The notes beneath the pieces were generated by a model. The model was given only the letters and a program-made list of their open reading frames with translations. It ran no database searches and was not told the DNA's origin. A stretch of DNA of 34,652 nt from Stentor coeruleus (lineage: Eukaryota; Ciliophora; Heterotrichea; Heterotrichida; Stentoridae). Numbering within the stretch: position 1 is the stretch's first letter; each line of letters begins with the position of its first letter. A program made the translations under genes and the position numbers. This document shows, in pieces, positions 10,303-20,397 of the stretch. The stretch lies in the NCBI GenBank assembly GCA_001970955.1, contig MPUH01000793.1, positions 1-34,652 of the forward strand. The letters run 5' to 3'.

Positions 10303-11256
10303 TTATGTTGTATAAATACGACTAGAATTCCCAATCCCAATAGCAAATCTATTATTATTCCCCAAATGCATAGAATAAACTGTTTTAATAGCATCAGGAA
10401 TTACAGCCACTTGTTGTAAAGTATCAGCTTGATAGAAATAAATCTCCCCAGATCCAACCCCTCCAACAGCAAACATCAGCCCTTCATTCCTACAAAACTG
10501 TACCGAATAAGGCATACATTTTTTCCCAGCAAATTCCATAGTCAATGTATGAATATTCCCCCCATTTTCTAAACTCCATACCTGTAATTGTTCTCTTATA
10601 TGATAACTTCCACTAATAACATAATTATCCCTAACATCAACAGAGTCTCCACAAACATGAGGTCCAATGATTTCTCTAACATATTTTGTTGTCCTCACAT
10701 CCCATATGGTGATTTTATTATCCCATCCAGCACTGAGGAAAAGATTTTCTGAAAACCATTTTAAACAAAATACTCTTTGTGCACCTTCAGCTTCACCTTG
10801 TATAGAATGACTAAATTCGCCAATTTGTGTGAAATTAGCTTCATCAAAAAGTTTGATTTTGCCTTCTTTACACCCTAGAATATAGTTAGTTCCGTCTGAA
10901 TTGAAGTCGGCACTGTATATTTGTTCATTTCTTAAACGAGTTGTACTTAAACTTTTCCCATTAGCTAAATTCCAATGCACGATACCTCCATCACATGTTG
11001 TAGCTAAAAGTACTGGTTTACGAGATGTGTCTACTAGTTCAGGACGAAATCTTATTGAGGTTATTGGCATTTTTTCAGCTCCTGATTGACAATTAAGATT
11101 ACGAACTTGCTCAAAGGAACTGTTGTATAGTTGAACATAACCATTTGAAGTACCTAAAGCTAGCTGATCTCCTGTGAAATTCCATCTCACATTGAAAATA
11201 TCTATGTTGTTACATGTGATCTCATGATCTAATGTTGGTCGCCTTCTTTCTACCAT
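10303..11256 (-). CDS. WD40-repeat protein (317 aa)
   Basis: A beta-propeller protein of about seven blades and nothing else, so probably a scaffold. Blade-like units are visible: IFNVRWNFTGDQLALGTSNG with YVQLYN (about 20-46), ITSIRFRPE...LLATTCDGGIVHWNL (65-97), IYSADFNSDGTNYILGCKEG with KIKLFD (112-138), VFCLKWFSENLFLSAGWDNK with ITIWDV (about 162-187), then VDVRDNYVISGSYHIREQLQ with VWSL, and YSVQFCRNEGLMFAVGGVG with EIYFYQ. The orthologue cannot be named. It starts at ATG, ends with TAA and has no intron. Its upstream side is the most strongly skewed spacer in the window. Confidence 0.85.
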   Translation of the reverse strand: MVERRRPTLDHEITCNNIDIFNVRWNFTGDQLALGTSNGYVQLYNSSFEQVRNLNCQSGAEKMPITSIRFRPELVDTSRKPVLLATTCDGGIVHWNLANGKSLSTTRLRNEQIYSADFNSDGTNYILGCKEGKIKLFDEANFTQIGEFSHSIQGEAEGAQRVFCLKWFSENLFLSAGWDNKITIWDVRTTKYVREIIGPHVCGDSVDVRDNYVISGSYHIREQLQVWSLENGGNIHTLTMEFAGKKCMPYSVQFCRNEGLMFAVGGVGSGEIYFYQADTLQQVAVIPDAIKTVYSMHLGNNNRFAIGIGNSSRIYTT

Positions 11257-12118
11257 AATGAAGATATTTATTGTTATTGAGGTGTTGAAGGAAATGAAAA
11301 AATTTTGAAGAAGATTTGGAGAGGATTTTTTGATGAGGGGAGGAAGTAAAAGATAGGCGGATTATGGAGTTTTTTTTTTGAAGTTTTTATTGAGGATTTT
11401 TGAAGAATTTTGAAGATTTTTGAAGATTTTTAAAGATTTAGGTTTAGATAAGGTGGTTGAAGAGTTTTTATTATATTTAATTAGTTGGGGTTAGGGTTTG
11501 TAGTGAGGATTAGAAGGGGACTTTGAATTAGAAAAGTTATAGGAATTTGCAGGTTTTAGGAGAGATTTTGGAAAATGGGTTGTTGATTTTGAAGAAGAGA
11601 TGTGGGCTGATGTTTTGGATGAAGTATGATGTTTATGAGATTTTTGAAGCTAGATTTTGGTTATGGTGAATACTTTTAGAGAATATTTTTAATTAGGTTT
11701 TGATAATTTTATGAAGAAAAACTTATAAAGAACTCTTAGGTTTATTACTTTATGTATCTAACAACAGATATGGCTAGTTTTTAATTTTATATAAGGTAAA
11801 TTTGTATATGTTAATGAATTGTTGTTATAAGAAAATATATGTTTAACAGAAAATATATTTATGCCATAAAATTCCAAAACAACAACATTTATTCTTCATA
11901 AATTTATATATTATTTAAATCGCAAGTAGTAAGGGAAAAAATGCTTCATTTTTTCATTACAACTCCATAAAATCATATTTTATTAATAATTTTTTTTCAT
12001 TAATCATCTTTTTTTCTCTTTAAATCCATACCTAAACTATCTCAAATCCTCCCTATCATTCCTACATAAACACCTTTTAATAAATTCTTATCCCTAATTC
12101 CATATTATTTTATAATCA
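11257..12118. other. Divergent spacer with extreme G-rich half, flip near 11880
   Basis: No gene is visible. Hand count 11281-11640: about 109 G against 4 C in 360 bases. Hand count 11941-12120: about 1 G against 39 C. An isolated telomere-like ggggttaggg occurs at 11487-11496, but there is no telomere array. Confidence 0.75.
11391..11441. repeat. Short repeat with 10-11 bp period (tgaagatttt)
   Basis: Four to five imperfect copies of tgaagatttt follow each other about 140-190 bp upstream of the WD40 start codon. On the coding strand they are aaaatcttca units with helical spacing, compatible with bent DNA. A regulatory role is only a possibility. Confidence 0.6.
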
Positions 12119-12520
12119 ATGAATCAACCTCAGAAAAACAAAAATAGCCTGAAAGTATCCTTCGCAAAACCTATCATAAAATACCTTGCAAAGTCCCCAA
12201 GTCATTCAAAAAGTGCCTGCCCAGACTTTACTCATCCTCAAAACCCTTTAAATAAATCATCAAATGCTTCTCCTATTCACATCTCTGAAAAACTAAGAAA
12301 CCCAAATAAATCAAAACATCTCACTATCGCTTATTCTGACTGGGAATACTTCTCGGCAAGCAAAGAATCAACAAAAGATTTATCAAAACCCCTTCATGAA
12401 CTCAGAAGGAAAATTAAAAACCCTTATATTTACGTTAACAGCACAGATTTAGACGATGATCAAAAAATTTTAGAAACTCATCTTTTCCAAGCATTTAAAA
12501 ATATTCATTCTGATGATTAA
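12119..12520 (+). CDS. Unknown Ser/Asn/Lys-rich protein (133 aa)
   Basis: An intact frame from ATG (MNQPQKNKN...) to TAA. The first 75 residues are rich in Ser, Pro, Asn and Lys and look disordered. The second half (SDWEYFSASKE, then LSKPLHELRRKIKNPYIYV and an acidic DLDDDQKILETHLFQAF) may form helices. No family is recognised. It is supported by the ATG, the codon pattern and the C-rich leader typical of genes here. It converges on the LRR/IQ gene with only 59 bp between stops. Confidence 0.6.
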   Translation: MNQPQKNKNSLKVSFAKPIIKYLAKSPSHSKSACPDFTHPQNPLNKSSNASPIHISEKLRNPNKSKHLTIAYSDWEYFSASKESTKDLSKPLHELRRKIKNPYIYVNSTDLDDDQKILETHLFQAFKNIHSDD

Positions 12521-12579
12521 TATAAATAGTATTACAATTATAGTTTATTATGATTAGTTTTATTATTGTTTTTATAATT

Positions 12580-15447
12580 TTACAAAATCTTTTTGGTTTT
12601 GAACTTCTCAAAAAGTATCGCTTGGACTAATTCTCGATGTTCTTTATTTTTCTGTTTAACTTCAATTACTTTTTCTTTCACTTCTTGTGCTGATTTAGCC
12701 TTATGTCTTTGTATCTCACTGTTTTTCATAAGTTTGCCAATCATATTTTTAGCTTGAGCAAACTGTTTAATGAACATTTTTTCATTTAAAAAAATCTGCT
12801 TTCTTCTGTTCTGGGCTTCAATGAAACTTCTCTTGAGCTCAAGTTCCCTTTCTTCAAAATTTCTTCTAAAAGACAGAATTTCATTAGTATGTTCTTTATC
12901 TTCTCTAAAAACACTAACTTTAGTCTCTAATTCCATTTGTTTAGCCAATTTTAATTCAGCATATCTGCGTATATTTTCTTCACGAGCATGTTTTACTCTT
13001 TGTCTTAAAATATCATCATCTGTGATTTGTTGGCTTCTAGCAATATCGTTTCGTTCAGTGATTAAATCTGTAGGAATTTCATTTTTTATTATTGGTGATA
13101 AAGATACTATAGGAATTGGAGATATTGAAGATTTAGGAATATGAGGTTGTGTTGGGATTTTTATTTTCTCTGCAGCTGGGTTTAGAGCTTTAATTAAAAT
13201 ATTAATAGCAGGGCAAGTATCAGTAGGGTTAATATTACGTAATTTCCAAATACTCCTTAGTTTTGACATAAGAAATGGGTGAGCAAGAGTTTTTCTTGTG
13301 AAAAATGGGACATAACTACCAGTCCTATAATCTAAAGTTTTCAAAAAAAGCACACTAACTCTTCTTCTAACTTCTTCCACATTTTTATACTCAAGTTTAA
13401 TAAACCTAATCTGCGCATCAGCAATAGGAGGTTTATCCAAAACCTCATCCTGCAAATTAACAATCTCTAATTTAGCTCCACTCAATACCACAGCCTGTAA
13501 AGTTTTTTCCTCTTCAGAAACCGTAAAATTCCCAGTAATTTCAACCTGAAAATTACACCCAATCCACTCTGGAATAAACCTTTTCCTATTAACATGTGTG
13601 ATATAAACAGTATCTCCAGTGCAATAAAACCCAAAATTCTGTTCAAGAAACTTAAAACTTGATGTTGATTCAATTAAATACTGAAACAAATGTTCTTGCA
13701 TATACACAATTGGGATACTAAATTCTTTAAGTATTTTTTTTAATTTAACCAAATATTTCATCCTATGAGTATACCTAATAGTCCTCCACCATCTTTGTAT
13801 ACAATAAACAGCCCTACGTTCAATAGCTAATTTGGCTAATAAATTATTTTTACGGACTCTATAACCTCTAAAACAAGCTTGTACTGTACATGCAGCTTTT
13901 ACTCGATCTAAAGAAATTTTGAATATAGGTAGAAAAATAGGAAGGTCTTTAGAAAATACTAGACGGTTATAATCAAGAATCATAAGAAAAAGTTCTTGAA
14001 GGAAAACTAGATTTGGTGCTTGGAATTCGATTAAGTCAAGATATTCATCTAAATTTAAACTGATTGACTTGAATTTCTTCCTTTCTTCTTGGGTTATTGT
14101 ACTCCCGCGGGTGTGGAATTTGTTGAGTTTCACAAACTCTTCAGGGGTGCAGAATTTTTTGGATATCGACAGGTTTTTTATAGTTTTTTCATTCCCACTG
14201 TTGAGGATTTTTGCGCTACGGACCCATTTGAGCATTTGAAGTAAAGGTATTGATGAGTATGGAAGATTTTCTATATCTGGGAAACGGACAACTTTAATGG
14301 TTTTACATTCAGAGATCCTATTGAAAAGTTCGGTAAATGAGTACCCATTTGGCTTTTTTTGGACTTTTTCAAAAAACTCAGGAGCCATACGATCAAATAT
14401 CGAATTTGCAGGGTGATATACATTAGGGTTATACATTGCTATAGCTCTTAACATACAAATAAGTGTTCTTTGTTGACTTTTTAATACATAAAATGTTTTG
14501 TTTTTTAATATCGGTAAACCATATCTTGAAGTTTTCCTTCTCCTCCACATTGAAGCAATTTTCGTTGCTGCAATATACCTTTTCATTCTAAAACTCCGCA
14601 AAATCCTATATCGACGATAAGCATTTTCGATTTTCTGCACAGCTTTATACAAAATATACTGTTCTGGGGTATATAAAAGATAATCATCTTTTGATTCCTT
14701 AAGCATTTTCTCCAAATCTTTTCTTAAATGTAATCTTAATAACCACCCTCTAACATGTTTTTGTATAGTAATAGCATGTCTATCTCTTTCACTCATATGT
14801 CCCCCTATATGTTTTCTAACATAATATCTTCTCCATAAACTTTGTATTTTTATTGAAGGTGAACATTTTTCCCATTTCCTTCTAAGTTTATACATATGTG
14901 TATAAAATGATTTCATATCATTAGAATCTTGTATCCATATTTTAGATTTATCAGGATTAGGTATATATATACCTAGTCTCTCTTCTTGAGTTGCTATATG
15001 GAAATCTAAAGCTAAAAGACCAGGTAAAGAGCTAAGCATGTATTTACGATATTGAGGTAAATGGATACAAGGGTTATTAAATAGAGTCAAATGAACTATT
15101 TGAGGTAAAAAAGATAAAGATGTGAATGTGTCCCAGTTTTCTAATAAATTGTCATGTAAATATAAGACTTGAAGCCTTGGCATTGTTTCCCATAATTCTT
15201 TTGACCCGATATTTGATAAGAGGTTTGTTGATAAATCGAGTTTACGGAGGTTTGTGAAACCTAAGGTTATGTCGATTGTAGTTAGGGCGTTGTTTCGTAG
15301 AGAAAGGAGGAATATACTTATTCCTATTTCATGGAGGAGAAGTTTGAAACAGGATGATAATTCGAGACCTTCAAGTTTGAGAGATTGTATGGTTTTTAGA
15401 TGCTCTGTTCGAGCTATTGATTTCAGTTGCTCAATGTTTAGTGCCAT
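12580..15447 (-). CDS. Leucine-rich-repeat, IQ-motif and coiled-coil protein, LRRIQ-like (955 aa)
   Basis: A large cytoskeletal-type protein. SDS22-like leucine-rich repeats occupy about 20-130 (SLKLEGLEL, LRKLDLSTNLLSNIG, LQVLYLHDNLLENW, IVHLTLFNNPC) and end in a cap (YRKYMLSSLPGLLALDF). IQ motifs for calmodulin binding follow at about 199-212, 226-240, 270-283 and 294-307, with two more near 515-570 (VQACFRGYRVRK and IQRWWRTIRY). The C-terminal 150 residues form a charged coiled coil rich in Lys, Glu and Arg. The order LRR-IQ-coiled coil recalls LRRIQ3-type ciliary or centrosomal proteins, a plausible fit in a ciliate, but orthology is not shown. It is one uninterrupted frame, from ATG to TAA. 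Confidence 0.85.
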   Translation of the reverse strand: MALNIEQLKSIARTEHLKTIQSLKLEGLELSSCFKLLLHEIGISIFLLSLRNNALTTIDITLGFTNLRKLDLSTNLLSNIGSKELWETMPRLQVLYLHDNLLENWDTFTSLSFLPQIVHLTLFNNPCIHLPQYRKYMLSSLPGLLALDFHIATQEERLGIYIPNPDKSKIWIQDSNDMKSFYTHMYKLRRKWEKCSPSIKIQSLWRRYYVRKHIGGHMSERDRHAITIQKHVRGWLLRLHLRKDLEKMLKESKDDYLLYTPEQYILYKAVQKIENAYRRYRILRSFRMKRYIAATKIASMWRRRKTSRYGLPILKNKTFYVLKSQQRTLICMLRAIAMYNPNVYHPANSIFDRMAPEFFEKVQKKPNGYSFTELFNRISECKTIKVVRFPDIENLPYSSIPLLQMLKWVRSAKILNSGNEKTIKNLSISKKFCTPEEFVKLNKFHTRGSTITQEERKKFKSISLNLDEYLDLIEFQAPNLVFLQELFLMILDYNRLVFSKDLPIFLPIFKISLDRVKAACTVQACFRGYRVRKNNLLAKLAIERRAVYCIQRWWRTIRYTHRMKYLVKLKKILKEFSIPIVYMQEHLFQYLIESTSSFKFLEQNFGFYCTGDTVYITHVNRKRFIPEWIGCNFQVEITGNFTVSEEEKTLQAVVLSGAKLEIVNLQDEVLDKPPIADAQIRFIKLEYKNVEEVRRRVSVLFLKTLDYRTGSYVPFFTRKTLAHPFLMSKLRSIWKLRNINPTDTCPAINILIKALNPAAEKIKIPTQPHIPKSSISPIPIVSLSPIIKNEIPTDLITERNDIARSQQITDDDILRQRVKHAREENIRRYAELKLAKQMELETKVSVFREDKEHTNEILSFRRNFEERELELKRSFIEAQNRRKQIFLNEKMFIKQFAQAKNMIGKLMKNSEIQRHKAKSAQEVKEKVIEVKQKNKEHRELVQAILFEKFKTKKIL

Positions 15448-15899
15448 TTATATGGATAATTTGTAAGGTCGTTGAGAGATTTTTTAGTATTGGAGAAATT
15501 AGTTTGAGATTATTATGATTATAGAGTTTATAGGTTTATGATGGGAGGATACTTTTGATTGATTTTTAATGATTTTTATATTTGGTTTATATTTGGAGTT
15601 TTGTTGAATGTGGGTCTTAGGATTTTTATTTATTTTCAAATCGAGGGAATTTTAGGAGAGAGGATTGGGGGATAGGATAAGGATAAGGATATGGCAGAGA
15701 TGCTTATATATGATGATAAGCTAATATGTAAATTAATAACTGATTTGTCTATTAAAATGTATAGTATGCAAATTTTATTGAATTTTTTAGGATGATCCGG
15801 GATGGGTATAAGTGAAATTTATAGATTTACTATGTGGATTTTTTAGTATTTAAAATCCTAAAAAAATTACTCAAACTTAAAGGGCATGCTTAAGAAAAA
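15448..15899. other. G-rich flank right of the LRR/IQ gene
   Basis: No gene is visible. 15481-15720 holds about 63 G and 6 C on the plus strand. The end of the spacer carries an A-run (15895-15900) that reads as a T-run terminator for the tRNA on the minus strand. Confidence 0.65.
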
Positions 15900-15972
15900 A
15901 GCCCACTGCGGGATTTGAACCCGCGACCTTTCGCTTACGAGACGAATACAATAACCACTATGCTAAACAGGC
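15900..15972 (-). tRNA. tRNA-Thr (anticodon CGT)
   Basis: A cloverleaf can be folded from the minus strand. The acceptor pairs GCCTGTT with AGTGGGC using several G-U pairs. There is a D-arm region TAGCATAGTGGTTATTGTA, anticodon stem TTCGT/GCGAA with loop CTCGTAA (anticodon CGT, codon ACG), and a T-arm GCGGGTTCAAATCCCGC with the conserved TTCAAAT. CCA is not encoded, as in eukaryotes. A run of six T follows on the transcribed strand, a Pol III terminator. There is no intron. Confidence 0.9.
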
Positions 15973-16938
15973 TGCTTTTACTTTCACTTCTACTTGTTAA
16001 TTTTAATCTTCAATTTGCATATAATATTAATACCTATATTAAAATTTTTTATAAAATCAAGGCTGAAAATATCAATAATCAAATTAGAAAATTAAACTAA
16101 ATAATTAGATTTAGTTGAGAAAAATTTTACTTGTAATTCTTTTTGCTTTAAATATACAATAATTAATTTTGCATGAATTTTATTCTGAGAACAAACAAAA
16201 TTATGTACGCTTATAGGATTTTTTTTATATAAAAGACTGTAAGCAATAAGAAGAATTTTAGCTAATGTTTCAAATGATTAAAGAATCAATTTTATACTAA
16301 AGAGAGGAGAGTAAATGATAATAGAATCATAGTCTTTAATCATTATAATATATTTTTATGATATTTTGTTAATCTAAATTTACTATATTTCTCAATGAAT
16401 TTTAATTATAGGATTCTCAATTTTCCAGTTTTTGCTGCCATTTACCCCTTCTTTATAATAAAAGATCATTACTTATAGATATACTGGTAAAGACATTAAG
16501 ATAAGTTTAAAATGATTTTCACTTACATAAACAATCTGTATAGAATAAATTTTATAAATTACATAAAGTAAAATAAGCAAATCAATACTTAATTTTACAA
16601 TAAAACCATCTAAAATTCGTTTAAACTTACATCAAACCATAATTTTTTCTGTTTATTCCATTTCTTCTTCAGCAACCACATCAAATATTCACCATCAATG
16701 ACAGTCTTTCCATCTAAAATCATATTCATATCATCATGCCACAACCCTAATAAAAAAACCTAAAACCCTATTATCAAAACCCAGTTATTCTCCAAATAAA
16801 ATTTAACAACCCGTTATCTACACCTTATTATAAAAAATATTTAAACAATATTAATCGAATTCTAACCCATACATGCAAATGCCTATATTCAAAATACCCT
16901 CACTTTGTCTAATATCAACTATGGCTTGATAATAATAA
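15973..16938. other. Spacer between tRNA-Thr and uridine kinase; C-rich right half
   Basis: No gene is visible. 16621-16860 holds about 57 C and 8 G, the usual C-rich left flank. Isolated telomere-like CCCTAA/CCCTAT strings occur at 16743-16770, without an array. Confidence 0.65.
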
Positions 16939-17550
16939 ATGGAGCCAATCGTAGTTGGGATTTGCGGAGGTAGTGCTTCAGGGAAAACATCTCTATGTTG
17001 GAAAGTCCAAGAAAGCCTTGGTGTAGACTGCACAGTGCTTGAAATGGACAACTTCTATCGAGGTTTAACTCCAGAACAACTTCCAAAAGTCCATGAGTAC
17101 AACTTTGATCATCCTAATGCTCTTGACTTTGACGATATTTATGAAGCCTTAGCAACCTTAACTAAAGGACATGACGCTGAAATCCCAGTTTATGACTTTA
17201 AAACCCATAGTCGAGCTCCATATAAGCAAACAATAAAAACAAATAAACTCATACTTTATGAAGGAATTTATAGCCTTTTCGATCCAAGAATCCGTGATAT
17301 GATGAAACTCAAAGTTTTTGTCCATACGGATGATGACTTAAGATTATGTAGAAGGATAAAAAGAGATACAGCTGAAAGAGGAAGGTCTGTTGATAATGTT
17401 CTTGACCAATATTTCAAGTTTGTCAAACCATCATATGACGAGTATATACAACCTACTATGAATTATGCTGATATTATTGTCCCGCACGGAGCTTATAACA
17501 AAGTGGCAGTTGATTTGATCGTGCTAAATCTAAAAAACTATTTAGTTTAG
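16939..17550 (+). CDS. Uridine(-cytidine) kinase (203 aa)
   Basis: Phosphorylates uridine and probably cytidine to the monophosphates with ATP (pyrimidine salvage, cytosol). The P-loop GGSASGKT is at 10-17 and the DNFY motif at 37-40, with catalytic Asp37. Further features are NFDHP (55-59, nucleoside pocket), PVYDFKTHSR, LILYEGIYSLFDPRIRDMM, and the lid arginines in RRIKRDTAERGRS. Length fits the core family; it lacks the C-terminal UPRT-like domain of long uridine kinases. It starts at ATG, ends with TAG and has no intron. It is isolated between tRNA genes. Confidence 0.95.
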   Translation: MEPIVVGICGGSASGKTSLCWKVQESLGVDCTVLEMDNFYRGLTPEQLPKVHEYNFDHPNALDFDDIYEALATLTKGHDAEIPVYDFKTHSRAPYKQTIKTNKLILYEGIYSLFDPRIRDMMKLKVFVHTDDDLRLCRRIKRDTAERGRSVDNVLDQYFKFVKPSYDEYIQPTMNYADIIVPHGAYNKVAVDLIVLNLKNYLV

Positions 17551-18008
17551 TATATGGCAAATTTTGTATAAATAATTCTATTAGTTAATGGAACATCTTA
17601 CTTTGTTGGGAAGTTTATTTTGAAGGAATTTTAGGAATTGTAAAAAATTATCATGATAAGGTCAAGTTTATTGATGAGGTAGGGTTTATTGATAAGTAGA
17701 AGTATAAAAATTGATTTATTGTTAGGGAGAATATGAGGTTAGGTTGGAATTTTAAGAATTGGGTTAGTGGAATGTGCTTGAAATAATTATCCTTAAGATA
17801 AATAAAGAAATTATTTAATAGATTTTATATTTAGTAATTTCTTATGCACCAGGTTTTCCTTTTGCTTTTGAGTGTAAATATATCATAGAGTATATAGTGA
17901 ATAGTTATTCTACTTTGGAAGAGTTTTTTTAAAAACTGTATAGCAAAGTGCCAAGAAAACTTCAAAAACTTTCGTCCATGAAATAAAAGATAAATTTAAC
18001 ACTCATGC
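17551..18008. other. G-rich flank right of uridine kinase, then plain AT-rich DNA
   Basis: 17581-17820 holds about 54 G and 8 C, downstream of a plus-strand gene. This shows the skew does not depend on transcription direction. No gene is visible. Confidence 0.65.
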
Positions 18009-18492
18009 ATGTGTAGAATTAAAATCATGACAAAAATAAATTTCGCACAAGAATTAAATTTAATATCCTTAGAAAAACAGCTTCAAGAATTTACTTAGTT
18101 TTTAACCAAAGAGCATATATCATATAACATCATTGCACTAAACTGTAATGCTATAAAAAATGAAAAAAAAATGTTGAAGCAACTATAGCTTATATTTATA
18201 GTTCACCCAATAGGTATAGGTCAAAATATCACAGTAAAGCATTATAGTATTTTTGATAATTTTTATAGCTATAAAGATTCAAAGGATTTATTGAGCAAAA
18301 TCCTGAATTTAGTCCTTGATATATATTGTGAAATGTATTTTTAAGTTAATCATCAACAGTGTAAAGCGATAATAAAACTATTCGTAATTTTTTTTTTACA
18401 CTTTCTCTAATCACTTGCTTTAAAGTATCTAAATTCACATAATTTAAAAAAATACAAAAAGCTTTCTAAAAACAATAAAAGTACAAGCGGCG
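18009..18492 (+). pseudogene. Possible decayed coding sequence interrupted only by TAG/TAA
   Basis: From ATG at 18009 one frame runs about 160 codons with four stops: TAG at 18096-18098 and near 18186, TAA at 18342-18344 and near 18408. There are no TGA codons. About 13 stops would be expected by chance in DNA this AT-rich. Between stops the translation looks protein-like (MTKINFAQELNLISLEKQL, then LTKEHISYNIIALNCNAIKN, then VKHYSIFDNFYSYKDSKDLL). No family is recognised. A decayed gene is the simplest reading, but chance is not excluded. The end of the open stretch overlaps the tRNA-Val. Confidence 0.3.
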
Positions 18493-18554
18493 GGGATTGA
18501 ACCCACGACCTTCTGTGTGTTAGACAGATGTGATAACCACTACACTACGCTTGC
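18482..18554 (-). tRNA. tRNA-Val (anticodon AAC)
   Basis: The minus-strand cloverleaf has acceptor GCAAGCG/CGCTTGT with discriminator A. The D-arm region is TAGTGTAGTGGTTATCACA, the anticodon stem TCTGT/ACAGA with loop CTAACAC (anticodon AAC, codon GTT), and the T-arm contains GGGTTCAATCC. CCA is not encoded. T-runs follow on the transcribed strand (18477-18480). Confidence 0.93.
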
Positions 18555-18921
18555 TTGTATTTAGCACTCTAGCTTCTAATTTATACTTTACATCCTAGCC
18601 TATCTCCATGTTCATTTTAAAGATTTTTCCATTCCTTTTACATTAAAGCAAAAATCTTAACTCAAAAAAGTGATAAAAAGTAACCCCCTACTTCACTCAT
18701 AAAATCTCTTATCCTTATCACATAATTCCAACCTTATCCCAAAAGCCATCTCTAAACTCATACTTTAAAAACCTATAATCATATATAAAATTTCCCACAT
18801 ATTTGTTCGATTAAAAAAAATCTCATGCATTCAACTACATTGAAATAAGTTTTTATCAATAACCACAAATCCTAATAGTGTCATAAATACTTTACTACAT
18901 GCAAGCTTATAATAGTTCTGT
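18555..18921. other. C-rich leader region of the Pumilio gene
   Basis: No gene is visible. 18601-18780 holds about 45 C and 7 G on the plus strand. It separates the tRNA-Val from the Pumilio start codon. Confidence 0.65.
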
Positions 18922-20265
18922 ATGGCTGATTCTAATAGCGAAAAATTGGACAATGAAAAGATGCCTACATATAGGTCTACTTCTGCTCCAATAAGACTTG
19001 ATTCAAGCATGCTTTTCGCTTTCCCTGTACCTTCTCTTTATACCTCAGCTTTTTCAACATCCCCACTTCTTAATTTCCACAGGTCTTCATCATCTGAAGA
19101 TAGCCAAGAAGAGCCTTTTCATCCAACAGGATTCTTAAGTGATATGATAGACGGATTAGTTAAAAGTGAAGACTCTCCTAAAGCATCGCTAACTTTTCAT
19201 GAACAAAGCCATAATGTCCCTGAATTCACTCCTATGGGACTTCCTTTTTACAACATCTCAGTCACTTATACCGCTAATGATATTTACACCCAAGCTTTTG
19301 AAATGGCTAAAGACCAATTAGGCTGCAGGATGCTTCAAAGAAAACTAGAAGAAATGAACCCATATTCAATACAAACAATCTTTGAGCAAATAAAACCTCA
19401 TCTTCCTGAGCTTATGATAGACCCATTCGGTAATTATCTTATACAAAAACTCTTAGAAGTCTGTGAAGAACCTGTATTCTCTTCAACAATTGATTCTGTA
19501 TCAAAAAGCCTTACAAACATATCATTAAATCAACATGGTACTAGAGCTGTTCAAAAACTCATTGACCTTTTAGCTAATTTCCCACAATATATCCCTATTG
19601 TGATAAATGCTTTAATCCCAGATATTCTTATCTTAATCAAAGATGTTAATGGTAATCATGTCATTCAAAGGTGTGTTAATTCATTAAAATGCCCTCAAAA
19701 CCAGTTTATTTTTGATATCGCCGGAAACCATATAGTAGAAATCGCTACTGATAGACATGGGTGTTGCGTTTTACAAAGGTGTATCCATGCTGCATCTGAG
19801 AAACAAAAAGAAGAACTTGTTGAAAAAATCATAGAAAAAGCTGTAGAATTAGTTCAAGATGCTTATGGGAATTATGTCGTACAATATGTTATTGATTTGA
19901 ATTCTTATAGTGTGAATGCTAAATTAGCTTATATATTTATGAATAGCATTCAACAATTAGCAACACAAAAGTTTTCAAGTAATGTGATAGAAAAATGTTT
20001 ACAGCAAAATAAAGAAGATGTACAACAAGAGATGATTGCTGAGATTGGAAAGGTTGAAAATATTTCGAAGATGATTGGGGATCAATATGCGAATTATGGT
20101 ATTAGATAGTTAGTTGTCCAGAGAGCGTTAACACTTGCGAGGCCTTTAGCGTTGGAGAAAATGCTAGCTTTGATTAGGCCGAAGTTGGAGGAGCTTAAGA
20201 ACAGCCATTTTGGCAAAAAAATTTATATGAAACTTCTGAGAAATTATCCTGTTTTAATAGACTAG
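18922..20265 (+). CDS. Pumilio/PUF-family RNA-binding protein (about 442 aa, spliced)
   Basis: A sequence-specific binder of mRNA 3' UTRs that usually represses translation or stability in the cytoplasm. The first 110 residues are Ser-rich and disordered. A Pumilio-homology domain fills the rest, with about eight repeats whose base-contact helices are visible: DQLGCRMLQRKLEE, DPFGNYLIQKLLEV, NQHGTRAVQKLIDL, DVNGNHVIQRCVNS, DRHGCCVLQRCIHA, DAYGNYVVQYVIDL, KFSSNVIEKCLQQ and DQYANYVVQRALTL. The last helix exists only after removal of the 15-nt intron at 20099-20113. The frame then ends at TAG 20263-20265. The side chains predict a roughly canonical PUF target, but I have not assigned it base by base. 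Confidence 0.92.
20099..20113 (+). other. 15-nt spliceosomal intron
   Basis: gtattagatagttag. It contains an in-frame TAG. Removal rebuilds the PUF helix ANYVVQRAL across the junction and adds about 50 residues. A is at position 10. Confidence 0.93.
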
Positions 20266-20397
20266 GTGTAACAAAATAAAGTCACATTGGAGGATTTGTA
20301 GTATAAAGTGTGGAGTTATGTGATTTTNAGACTAGGTGTAACAAAATAAAGTCACATTGGAGGATTTGTAGTATAAAGTGTGGAGTTATGTGATTTT
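20259..20397. repeat. Direct repeat (69 bp) flanking a single N at 20328
   Basis: Copies 20259-20327 and 20329-20397 are identical and begin in the last codons of the Pumilio gene. This fits an unmerged contig overlap. The real genome probably has one copy. Confidence 0.9.

Noticed and set aside
15915..16100. Open frame overlapping the tRNA-Thr
   Set aside because: Half of it is the tRNA antisense sequence and the rest is AT-rich spacer.
11487..16770. Telomere-like strings ggggttaggg and aaccctaa
   Set aside because: They are single, isolated occurrences in strongly skewed DNA; there is no tandem array and no chromosome end.
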